A DNA stretch of 13,873 nucleotides from Rhizobium sp. Q54 (GCA_945901195.1 CAMDKB010000068.1:1-13873); one strand, 5' to 3'; positions 1 to 7,727 are shown, counted from the stretch's first letter. Notes: generated by a model not told the origin, from the sequence alone. A program made the numbers and translations.

Positions 1-588
1 GGCGGATAGAGCGGCCAAAATATTCCAGCTCAGCTCCGATTGCTCACAATTGAGCCGCAAACCTGCAAGATCGCCAGGCGAATGAATTGGGCGAATACGA
101 TTGTAAATATAGCGCGGCCCGCCATCCAGAAAGGTCAATCCAACGAATCCTGCTGGCCGAAGGGCTTCAAGCATATCGCGCCCCAAAGGCCCGTCTATGA
201 CATTTCGAAGATGAATATCCGATCTGAAAATAAATGGCGTCATCAAAGCGGAAAGCTCCGGTAGCACCTTCGAAAGCGGCGCAACATGAACACGCGCCAT
301 ATCGACAATGCCCAGCCGCAATTGTTCGATGACCTCGCGCTCGTCTCCCAATTGCGCATTTGCGAAGATTCCCACACGCGTATCTGACCCCGTCGATTTG
401 CGCATCATCCGGTCGATAAAAAACAGCGCCTGCACCGTCGGGTAATCAATGTCCCGGATATCACCGGCCCGTAATTGGCGCACAACAGCCATTGCCTGCC
501 CTGACAACAATCCGCTAGTCGCTATTGCCGTCAACGCAACCAGGCTGCGCTTCAGGAAGGCTCTGCGATCAATCGAGTAGGCTCGCAT
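1..588 (-). CDS. TRAP-type solute-binding protein, DctP family, twin-arginine signal (partial, 3' end outside window)
   Basis: This is the last gene of the minus-strand sensory operon that lies in the window. It reads from ATG at 588-586 for 196 codons and runs off the left edge. The N-terminus has the twin-arginine motif DRRAFLKRS (residues 7-15), then a hydrophobic stretch ending near AMA, so Tat export is predicted. The following sequence matches the DctP fold: DYPTVQA, a QLGDEREVIEQL segment, and GFVGLTFLDGGPR. It is clearly a paralogue of the protein at 6621-7604. At the position where DctP proteins normally carry the carboxylate-binding Arg (LRIR in the paralogue), this one reads LRLN, with Asn at residue 180. 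The start codon overlaps the upstream stop as TGATG, and AGAAGG lies about 9 nt before it. No DctQ or DctM subunit is visible, so a sensory role is inferred rather than uptake; such genes could lie beyond the left edge. Confidence 0.88.
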   Translation of the reverse strand, partial: MRAYSIDRRAFLKRSLVALTAIATSGLLSGQAMAVVRQLRAGDIRDIDYPTVQALFFIDRMMRKSTGSDTRVGIFANAQLGDEREVIEQLRLGIVDMARVHVAPLSKVLPELSALMTPFIFRSDIHLRNVIDGPLGRDMLEALRPAGFVGLTFLDGGPRYIYNRIRPIHSPGDLAGLRLNCEQSELSWNILAALSA

Positions 589-1925
589 CAATCGGCCCTT
601 CTTTCGAAGGCGCGCAAGACTTCATTGCCTCTTCTTACAGCATCATCCATCGCCGCTTGAGCCGATTTGCGGCGCTCCAGTGTCGCTTCTATTTCTTCAG
701 CCCAGATGTTCCGCAAATCTACCATGTCGCCAAGGCGCACTCCGCGTGAATTTTCTGTTGGCGGCTTGCGCGTCAGTGATAACAGCGGCATTTCATGAAA
801 CGGATTCGTCTTGTAGAAACTGGATGCTCTGGTTGTCTCATATGCGGCTCGCGTAACCGGAAGGTAACCCAATTGCTGGTGCAGCCAGGCCTGCCGTTCG
901 GTTCCAGAAACGAACGCGAAAAATTTTGCAACGCCTCGATATTCATGTGGTGTTTTCCCCCGCATCACCCATAGCGAAGCGCCGCCAATGAGTGAATTCT
1001 GCGGCGCTCCTGCCACATCGGGATAATAGGGCATCGGGGCTGAACGAAACTTGAACTTCGCGAGAGCCTTCACCTTTCCATAAAAGCCTGAAGAGCTGAT
1101 GAGAATGGGACACTCGCCTGAAACGAAGCGGTTTTCACCTTCATCATTGCGTCCTGAATAGTCAAATATCTTGTTTTTCTGAAGGTCCGATAGCTGCGCA
1201 ATATGCCTTACGTGAAGTGGAGAATTCGTCTTCAACATTGTATCCAGCCCGTCGATCCCATTTACCTTTGTCGCAATAGGATAATTGTGCCATGCCGAAA
1301 ATTGCTCGACCATGATCCATGTTAGCCAGGCCGTCGAGAAGCCACAGCCGGGACTGAGACCTGCCTGCAGTTTCCGGGCGGCATCAAAGACCTGCTGCCA
1401 GGTTTCGAGAGGCGCATTCTCCAGTCCAGCGCGCACAAGTATATCTGCGTTCAACCACATGACCGCTGAAGAGGAGTTGAACGGGAATGATAACATCTCT
1501 CCGCTCGCCGTCGAATAATATCCAGTTATGGCGGGCAGGTAGCTCTTCGGATCAAAGTACTGGTTGGCGTCGCGCATCAATTGGTGCACTGGTTTGATGG
1601 CGCCCTGGGCGTTCATCATCGTGGCTGTGCCAACTTCAACAACCTGCAGAATGTGCGGTGCATTGCCTGATTCAAAGGCAGCCAGACCCGCATTCATGGT
1701 CTGAGGATAGGAGCCCTTCGCCGTGGGCACTATTATAAATTCGGTTTGCGAGGCATTAAAATTGTGCGCGAGTTCCTCGACTGCACTCTTGTTGGCATCT
1801 GTCATCGCATGCCACCAATGAATTTCAGTAGCAGCCATGACTGGATGAAGGCCCATCAAAGACAGGACTAACACAATAACGCCTGTAAAACAGGCTTTCG
1901 CATGCAGTCTGGCAAACAGTGTCAT
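588..1925 (-). CDS. ugpB: UgpB-like periplasmic sn-glycerol-3-phosphate-binding protein (ABC type)
   Basis: The 445-residue product matches the UgpB family, whose members bind sn-glycerol-3-phosphate or glycerophosphodiesters in the periplasm, over its full length (E. coli UgpB is about 438 residues). Residues 1-31 form a Sec signal peptide ending VMA-A. Family landmarks are WWHAM (37-41), KGSYPQ (70-75), QVVEVGTATMM (94-104), FNSSS (149-153), AWLTWI (199-204), SSSG (277-280), IGGASLWVM (313-321), GYLPVTRAAY (353-362) and RGVRLG (394-399). The aromatic, Glu, Ser and Arg positions that I recall as ligand contacts in UgpB all appear kept, so it probably still binds ligand. The start overlaps the cyclase stop as ATGA, with AAGGGG just upstream. 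No ugpA, ugpE or ugpC lies beside it, which is unusual; its place in a signalling operon suggests a sensor function. The exact ligand is not proven. Confidence 0.92.
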   Translation of the reverse strand: MTLFARLHAKACFTGVIVLVLSLMGLHPVMAATEIHWWHAMTDANKSAVEELAHNFNASQTEFIIVPTAKGSYPQTMNAGLAAFESGNAPHILQVVEVGTATMMNAQGAIKPVHQLMRDANQYFDPKSYLPAITGYYSTASGEMLSFPFNSSSAVMWLNADILVRAGLENAPLETWQQVFDAARKLQAGLSPGCGFSTAWLTWIMVEQFSAWHNYPIATKVNGIDGLDTMLKTNSPLHVRHIAQLSDLQKNKIFDYSGRNDEGENRFVSGECPILISSSGFYGKVKALAKFKFRSAPMPYYPDVAGAPQNSLIGGASLWVMRGKTPHEYRGVAKFFAFVSGTERQAWLHQQLGYLPVTRAAYETTRASSFYKTNPFHEMPLLSLTRKPPTENSRGVRLGDMVDLRNIWAEEIEATLERRKSAQAAMDDAVRRGNEVLRAFERRAD

Positions 1926-2839
1926 GCCCCTTCATCTCCGGGTGGCGCCCAAATCCAGACACGCATCGGCGTGATGATGTTCTTAAGTTGCCGCTCGCCG
2001 CCATCATTGAAGCGCACCGATGTCCGGCCCCGAACGAATTGATAGGCTTGATCGGAAATCGACACCGCGCCTGGTGTTGCGGTTTCCTGCACGCGCACGG
2101 CCAACGTGACGCCTTCTCCGGCGCGATCATTTTGATTCAAGACGACATCACCCACGGCAATGCCGACTCGAAAAACGATCTTGCCGAAGGGCAGCACAGT
2201 TCGGGGATGAGGCGCCATGATGGTCTGGAACCAGACTGACCATTCAACGGAATCAACCACACTGGCGAATTCAACCAGCGCGCCATCACCGAGCATTTTG
2301 AAAAGAGTGCCTCGATATTGCAAAAGGCTTGGCGTTATGATTTCGCCGAAAATGGCGTCAAGCGCTGCCAGCGTTGCCGTTTCGTCTTCCTGTATAAAGC
2401 GACTGAAACCAACAAAATCGAAAGAGACGATGGACGCGAGCCGCCGTTCCGCGACACGCGCCGGTGAAAACTTGAGGCGGCGAAGGACCGAACGTATCCG
2501 CGCGAGAAGCTCACGCAATTCGCATGGCTTTGCCAGATAATCATCAGCACCGAGTTCAAGGCCAACAACTCGATCGATAGTGCTCGCACTTGCTGTCAAC
2601 ATGATCACGGGAATTCGATACTGATCCTTCAGGTATCTTGTAATCGAAAGGCCGTCTTCTTCTGGCATATTGAGATCCAGAACAATGAGATCAGGCGTCT
2701 GTTTGCGCAACTCCTCGCGCAATTGCGAGCCGCCATTGCAGAGCGTCACCTTGAAGCCATGCATGCGCAGGTAATCGCCCACCATGTCGCGGGCGTCCGC
2801 TTCGTCATCGACTACAAAAATATGCTGTACTTCGCTCAT
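1922..2839 (-). CDS. Response regulator with class III adenylate/guanylate cyclase output domain
   Basis: A 305-residue cytoplasmic protein. Residues 5-122 are a receiver domain with the acidic pocket D11/D12, phospho-acceptor D55 in LIVLDLNMP, T82 and K104 in LAKP. It resembles the OmpR-type receiver (GADDYLAKP, then RIRSVLRR), but the DNA-binding domain is replaced by a class III nucleotide cyclase domain (about 132-300). Metal-binding Asp residues are D141 (SFDFVGFS) and D185 (GDG). K181 and D238 fit the adenine-specifying pair, and R249 fits the catalytic Arg. The Asn expected four residues before that Arg is Thr245 (ACG codon at 2107-2105). Phosphorylation is inferred to control cyclic nucleotide synthesis, probably cAMP, although the Thr change could lower activity. 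It overlaps both neighbours by 4 nt (ATGA), so translation is coupled. The partner kinase is probably one of the two just upstream. Confidence 0.9.
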   Translation of the reverse strand: MSEVQHIFVVDDEADARDMVGDYLRMHGFKVTLCNGGSQLREELRKQTPDLIVLDLNMPEEDGLSITRYLKDQYRIPVIMLTASASTIDRVVGLELGADDYLAKPCELRELLARIRSVLRRLKFSPARVAERRLASIVSFDFVGFSRFIQEDETATLAALDAIFGEIITPSLLQYRGTLFKMLGDGALVEFASVVDSVEWSVWFQTIMAPHPRTVLPFGKIVFRVGIAVGDVVLNQNDRAGEGVTLAVRVQETATPGAVSISDQAYQFVRGRTSVRFNDGGERQLKNIITPMRVWIWAPPGDEGA

Positions 2840-4587
2840 CGGGCCATACCGGAATTTGCTGATTTGAGTTTGATCGAAAACGTCGATCCGTGGCCAGGTC
2901 CAGCCGATTCAGCACTAATGGCGCCTGCATGCAGCTCGACAATCCGCTTTGCAATCGCCAGGCCCAATCCGGTGGAGGGCTCCCCGCCAGTCGGCTGAGC
3001 TGAAAGGCGCTGGAAGCGACCGAACAGCCGCGTCTTGTCATCTGGAAGCAGGCCAGGGCCGCTATCGCGAACGCGAAGCATCACTTCACTGCCTTCACCT
3101 GTTATTTCGACATCAATGGCCCCACCTTGCACGCTGTACTTGATGGCATTGCTCACCAGATTATCGAATGCGTCTCGCATACGATCGATATCGCAATGCA
3201 CGATCAAACCGGCGTCGGCCTTCACGGCTATAATCTGGCCCTTGCGATCGGAGAGCGGCCGATTTGCTTCTACAACATCCTTTGCCAAAGAGCCGATGTC
3301 GACGTCTTCACATCGCAAGCTGATATCGTCGTCATCAGTCATAGCGCTTGAAATCAGTTCGGTGACCATGCCTGTAAGACGCTGCGCACTGTCCCGTATG
3401 TGGGTAATTTGCGCTGACAATAATTCACCCTTGTACTCGGGCTTGGCGAGCAGCTCGTTGACAATCTCCGTTCTGCCGAGAATTACTCCGAGTGGATTGC
3501 GAATGTCATGAGCCACCATCCCCAGAACTTCGCTCTGGAATGCGTTGGCGCGGCGGGCACGAAGCCATTGGGCCTGCAAACGGGCATTTGCCATGGTAAG
3601 CTCTCGGGTCCGTTGTGCGACACGCCGTTCAAGTGAACTGTTTGCATTCTGCAGTTGTTCGTAAAGCACGACATTGTCGAAGGCTGTCGACAATCTTCCA
3701 CAAAATATTTCCACGAGTGCGCGATCTGTCTCTGACAATGTCTTCTTCACTTGGAGAATGACGATGACTTCGCTGCCGCCGGATGTGTTGATATAGACCG
3801 CCGATTTATCGTCGCTGAATTCTGTCAGACGACGTTGAAAGGCGCGCTGGATCAGAGCGCGGACAGTTTCGTCCAATCCCCCGGGCGCAGCCGGCGTCAC
3901 AGATTTGGCGTAACATCCAGACGCGGCCAAAATCGAGAAGCCCTGCGGTTGCTGATTTTCATCACGCAGAACAAGCATTCCCATGCAGTCAGCGGCGAGA
4001 AGCGAAGTAAGCTGTGTCAACACGCCTTCTGCAAGTTTCTGCATCGATTTGAAATCGAATAATGTCGAAGCTGCGTCGACGATTATTTCCAGTCCGCGCC
4101 GGGTTTCTGCCATCTTCTGCAATTGCTGGTAGCTGCGCAGCGCTGCGGTAATGGCTGTGAAGAGGCGGTCCGCCGTCAATTCTGTTTTTGCTTTATAATC
4201 ATTGATGTCGTAATCGATGATGATGCTTCGTTCAGGCGCCTGTCCGGGCTGTCCTGTTCGCAAGATGATACGCACCATATCGTTCTTGAGTTGCTTTCGT
4301 ATGACGGTGACGAGATCCAGCCCGGCCGAATCAGATTCCATGACCACATCGAGCAAAACGACTGCGATATCAGGATTGGCCTGCATCAGCGCACGCCCCT
4401 CCTTTGCAGAAAAGGCAGAGAGAAGTTCAATCCCCTGATTCATCAATCTGTAGTCGGATAACGCGTATCTCGTTCCCTCATGAACGGCCGGGTCGTCGTC
4501 GATAATCGCAACCTTCCAGGTCTTGTCTGGCCGGGGCGCCGGACCATCCTCTTCCGCGAACCGGATCACGTCATCTGAGTCGGCCAT
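2836..4587 (-). CDS. Soluble hybrid: receiver - DUF3369 - histidine kinase
   Basis: A 583-residue protein with no signal peptide or membrane segment. Residues 24-150 form a receiver domain with D30-D32, phospho-acceptor D80 (VVLLDVVM) and K134 in DYKAKTEL, a motif I recall from receivers joined to DUF3369. Residues about 160-310 fit DUF3369, a GAF-like region. A coiled coil (about 308-350) leads into a HisKA domain with the phospho-accepting His360 (VAHDIRNPLG). The ATPase domain has N480 (DNLVSNAIKYS), a G1 box at D508 (DSGPGL) and a G2 box GLGLAIAKR. It starts 2 nt after the membrane kinase, behind AGAAGGAT, and overlaps the cyclase gene by 4 nt. With a receiver in front and a kinase behind, it could relay phosphate from the membrane kinase to the cyclase receiver, adding a second cytoplasmic input through DUF3369. 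That order is inferred. Confidence 0.92.
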   Translation of the reverse strand: MADSDDVIRFAEEDGPAPRPDKTWKVAIIDDDPAVHEGTRYALSDYRLMNQGIELLSAFSAKEGRALMQANPDIAVVLLDVVMESDSAGLDLVTVIRKQLKNDMVRIILRTGQPGQAPERSIIIDYDINDYKAKTELTADRLFTAITAALRSYQQLQKMAETRRGLEIIVDAASTLFDFKSMQKLAEGVLTQLTSLLAADCMGMLVLRDENQQPQGFSILAASGCYAKSVTPAAPGGLDETVRALIQRAFQRRLTEFSDDKSAVYINTSGGSEVIVILQVKKTLSETDRALVEIFCGRLSTAFDNVVLYEQLQNANSSLERRVAQRTRELTMANARLQAQWLRARRANAFQSEVLGMVAHDIRNPLGVILGRTEIVNELLAKPEYKGELLSAQITHIRDSAQRLTGMVTELISSAMTDDDDISLRCEDVDIGSLAKDVVEANRPLSDRKGQIIAVKADAGLIVHCDIDRMRDAFDNLVSNAIKYSVQGGAIDVEITGEGSEVMLRVRDSGPGLLPDDKTRLFGRFQRLSAQPTGGEPSTGLGLAIAKRIVELHAGAISAESAGPGHGSTFSIKLKSANSGMAR

Positions 4588-4589
4588 GC

Positions 4590-6617
4590 TTAATCCTTCT
4601 TGTTTCGTGCATCGTCCGGCAGCAGGTTCTTCACTGTCCGGGGCAAAGTGATCAGGAACCGTGTGCCTCCACTTTCGCTACTCCTGAGTTCAATTTTACC
4701 GCCGAGATTCTGGGTTACAATGTTGTAGACAATGTGAAGCCCAAGGCCGGTTCCGCCCTGGCCGCGCAAGGTCGTGAAGAAGGGATCGAATGCATGAGTG
4801 CGCACATCCTCAGACATTCCCGTGCCATTGTCTGAATAGTCTATCAAGACATGGTCGGGGCCGCGGGGGATGGTCCTTATTTCAATCGTGCCTTTGCGAC
4901 CGTCTCGAAAGCCGTGCGTTACAGAATTGATGAACAGGTTCGTCAGGATCTGGCCATAGGGGCCAGGATAGGAGTCCATTTCAATACCGGGGGTGAAATC
5001 GAGAACCAGATTGAGTTGCTTGGTCGCAAGTCCGGGACGCAAGCTGGCGACGATCTGCTCTGTGGCTTCGCGCAAATCGAAACTTCGTCGTTCCGCGTGG
5101 CTGCGATCAACTGCGACCTGTTTGAAGGATTGTATCAATTCACCGGCGCGATGCAGGTTCGTTGTCAATTGTTGCGATGCGTCCCGGGTCGATTCGACAA
5201 ATTCCATCAGGCGAGAGCGCCGCAGATCTCCTGACGCCACATCCCGCGCAAAATCCTCGCATCGGCGCGCCAGCGTGGAGGCGACCGTCAGGCTGATGCC
5301 AACGGGGTTATTCACTTCATGCGCCACGCCGGCGACCAACCCACCGAGCGCGGCCAGTTTCTCTGCTTCAATCAGGCTCTTCTGGGCCTCACGCAAATTG
5401 ACAAGTGCGGATTCGGCGCTGTCCTTGGCTGCGCGAAGGTCGTCTTCCGTGCGCAATTTTGCAATTGCATTCTGACGGAAAACCTCAATCGATCGAGCCA
5501 TCGCGCCCAGTTCATCGCGCGCATCACCGCCCTGAACTTTCGCATCGAGCTTGCCCCGTACAATAGCGCGCATGCAATTCATCATGTCTGTCAGCGGCAA
5601 GCTTACCGTGCGCGCAATCGCAGTTCCGAACAGGGCGATGATCGCCAAAAATGCGATAGCGATGATAGCGATCTTTGCATAAACGTCGTTCAGAGTTGTA
5701 TTCAATTGTCCCTGCACTTGCGCTTCGGTCTTGCGAATCCGTTCGGTCAGCGCCGTCGTCGTCGCGGTCATTTCGGTCTGGCTCCGATCCACGCTGTCGC
5801 GCAGTAGAATTGCCTGACGGTCGAATAATTCCGTCAGCTTCTGCATGCTTGCGCGGAATTCCGAAATTCGTTGACGCAGGGCGCCCAAGGCCGCGCGTTG
5901 CAGATCATTTGCTGCCAGATCCAGCATGACCGGCAATGTGCGCTCGATCATGTCAAGGCCGTTGAAAGCCTCCTGGGCTGCATTGGCCGAATGGGACAGG
6001 TAATAGGCATTGGCAGCAACCAGTGAAGCCGAAAAAGCCTCTCGTGAGCGCCCAAGCGGCGGCTTGACCAGTGCGTCTGTTCCTAGAAGTGTGCTTTCAA
6101 TGATGGAGTACAGACCGGAGATTTCCCGCGCAGTCTTCAGCACCTGATTTTCATAGGTCTCCGAAATTTCAACGCGTGCCTTTCGCAAATCATCAAAGCC
6201 CGCGACGAGCCGTTCTGTATTGGTGGCAAGCTGCTTGATGGGTTCGGTGAGTGAGGGATCGATACTGCCGCTGGTCGTCAGCATCCCAGACAAGGCGCGC
6301 CGGCGGCGCTCTATTTCTTCGAGTACGTCAGGTGCAGGCTGCGTAAAATAGCGATGGATAAGGCTCTGCAGTCTGCCCGATTCCGCTTCAATCGCGCTCA
6401 GCAATTGCTCGGAACGGCGGACCTGGATCAATTCACCCCAGGCGTTCTTGAGTTGGGTGGCGCCATCCAGTATCAGTAGCGTTAGAAGCAAGACGACCGC
6501 GGTGTTCAACGCGGCAATCGAAAGAATCCGCCAGCGTATGGGCAACTTGCGCAACAGGCTTCCGAGCCCGAGCATGCCCGGATCGCTACGGGTTGGTCCG
6601 CTGACGTCATCATTCAT
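4590..6617 (-). CDS. Membrane sensor histidine kinase with large periplasmic helical domain, HAMP and HPK4-type kinase core
   Basis: The 675-residue protein has a cytoplasmic N-tail, a first membrane helix at about 31-50, a periplasmic region of about 260 residues (51-312), a second helix at about 315-336, HAMP (about 337-390), a coiled coil (390-420), HisKA and HATPase. His433 is the phospho-acceptor in VAHEVNNPVG. The N box is ILTNLFINSVTHGF (N564), the G1 box is DNGTGM (596-601), the F box is FDPFFTT and the G2 box is GGTGLGLHIV. The H and F boxes resemble the NtrB/DctB (HPK4) group. The periplasmic part is rich in Leu, Ala, Glu and Arg and looks all-helical, like the bundle sensors of the TorS kind, which read a periplasmic binding protein (TorT). 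With a DctP-family gene 3 nt upstream, sensing through a binding protein is a reasonable inference. It has no receiver of its own, so it needs a separate partner. Confidence 0.92.
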   Translation of the reverse strand: MNDDVSGPTRSDPGMLGLGSLLRKLPIRWRILSIAALNTAVVLLLTLLILDGATQLKNAWGELIQVRRSEQLLSAIEAESGRLQSLIHRYFTQPAPDVLEEIERRRRALSGMLTTSGSIDPSLTEPIKQLATNTERLVAGFDDLRKARVEISETYENQVLKTAREISGLYSIIESTLLGTDALVKPPLGRSREAFSASLVAANAYYLSHSANAAQEAFNGLDMIERTLPVMLDLAANDLQRAALGALRQRISEFRASMQKLTELFDRQAILLRDSVDRSQTEMTATTTALTERIRKTEAQVQGQLNTTLNDVYAKIAIIAIAFLAIIALFGTAIARTVSLPLTDMMNCMRAIVRGKLDAKVQGGDARDELGAMARSIEVFRQNAIAKLRTEDDLRAAKDSAESALVNLREAQKSLIEAEKLAALGGLVAGVAHEVNNPVGISLTVASTLARRCEDFARDVASGDLRRSRLMEFVESTRDASQQLTTNLHRAGELIQSFKQVAVDRSHAERRSFDLREATEQIVASLRPGLATKQLNLVLDFTPGIEMDSYPGPYGQILTNLFINSVTHGFRDGRKGTIEIRTIPRGPDHVLIDYSDNGTGMSEDVRTHAFDPFFTTLRGQGGTGLGLHIVYNIVTQNLGGKIELRSSESGGTRFLITLPRTVKNLLPDDARNKKD

Positions 6618-6620
6618 CGG

Positions 6621-7604
6621 TCAAGGCGCCTCACGTATGAGCTTTATCAACCGCCCCATACGAGGGTCCGTCTCAGCCTCCGTGTGAATTGAGGCCATGG
6701 CGTCAACAAACGGCTGCCGCTCAAAATCGCTGACAACAGTACTGCCTTCGCTGATGGCTTGCTGGCGGGAGCGCTCCTCCCATGCCTGCCATTGGGTGCG
6801 CATATACATTGCAGAATCCTTTGCCGCTGTTTTAAAAGTCCGGCGATCCGCTTCGTCCAGCGAAACCCAGGCATGTTTGGACATAACGAGTATTTCGGGC
6901 GCCATCGTGTGTTCGGTCAGTATATAATATTTTGCGGCCTTGAAATGATTGGTTGTTACATAGGATGGCCAATTGTTCTCTGCACCGTTTACCAATTTTG
7001 AAGTCAGGCTGGTCAGCACCTGACCATAGGAGATAACGATCGGAATCGCGCCCATGGCCCGCACCATTTTTTCCGCCAGTTCGGATTGCTGTACGCGAAT
7101 GCGGAGATTTTTCATATCCGCCAGGTTCCGGACAGGGGTTGTCGTGTACAGCGAGCGGGCGCCAGAATCGTAAAATGCCAGACCAACAAATCCATAGCTT
7201 TCCAGCCGCGCCAGGATTTCATCGCCCACCTGTCCGTCAAGTACCCGATGCTGATGACTGATGGACTTGAAAAGGAAGGGTATCGTCAGGGCGCCGAGAT
7301 CAGGCACCAATTGCGTCAAGGGCGCCGCATTGATGCGGTTGATATCGATCGCACCTGATCGTGTCTGAGCGATTGTTTCATTTTCCTCGCCCAATTGGGC
7401 CGAGTGGAACACCTTTACGCTGTGACGCCCCCCTGTGCGTTCAATCAAAAGCTTGTTCATATATTCGATGGCCTGAACGGTCGGATAATCGGCGACCTGA
7501 TTGTCCGCGGCCCTGAACTCGCGCGCGTAAGCACCCGAGCCGGCACTCCAGGCAAGGGCTACCCCGAGAAGGCGGAATCTTATCAGTAATTTCCGGAGTG
7601 TCAT
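6621..7604 (-). CDS. TRAP-type solute-binding protein, DctP family, Sec signal (first gene of sensory operon)
   Basis: A full DctP-family periplasmic binding protein, 327 residues from ATG at 7604. This start is preferred over an in-frame GTG at 7634 because the ATG follows a purine-rich GAGGGAAGGAAA and gives a normal Sec signal peptide (MTLRKLL to GAYA, cleavage near residue 27). Family landmarks are DYPTVQAIEYMNKLL, FHSAQLGEENE, GFVGLAFYDSGAR (R150) and the ligand-binding Arg170 in LRIRVQQSEL. Most DctP proteins bind organic acids through this Arg, so a carboxylate ligand is likely but its identity cannot be read. The gene heads the operon, 3 nt before the membrane kinase gene. No TRAP membrane subunits (DctQ, DctM) occur between it and the rpmH side, which suggests a sensing role with the kinase rather than transport. 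Confidence 0.92.
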   Translation of the reverse strand: MTLRKLLIRFRLLGVALAWSAGSGAYAREFRAADNQVADYPTVQAIEYMNKLLIERTGGRHSVKVFHSAQLGEENETIAQTRSGAIDINRINAAPLTQLVPDLGALTIPFLFKSISHQHRVLDGQVGDEILARLESYGFVGLAFYDSGARSLYTTTPVRNLADMKNLRIRVQQSELAEKMVRAMGAIPIVISYGQVLTSLTSKLVNGAENNWPSYVTTNHFKAAKYYILTEHTMAPEILVMSKHAWVSLDEADRRTFKTAAKDSAMYMRTQWQAWEERSRQQAISEGSTVVSDFERQPFVDAMASIHTEAETDPRMGRLIKLIREAP

Positions 7605-7696
7605 GGTGAGCCCCAATTTCCTTCCCTCGGACACAATCGTTTTGATGCGTACCGACGATCTGTGTGCTCCGGCGATCAGTTCCGGCGCGCCTTCAA

Positions 7697-7727
7697 TTTA
7701 TAGTCACCCCAGGTAGACATTACTACC
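7697..7727 (-). promoter_or_regulatory. Candidate operator dyad with weak minus-strand promoter
   Basis: GGTAG-ACATTA-CTACC at 7712-7727 is a perfect dyad with 5-bp arms. On the minus strand a good -10 element TATAAA (7702-7697) follows 17 nt after a poor -35 (TAGTAA, 7725-7720) that falls inside the dyad. A dyad over a weak -35 is what an activator-dependent promoter looks like, and it lies about 95 bp before the first operon gene. Five-bp arms can also occur by chance. Confidence 0.3.
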
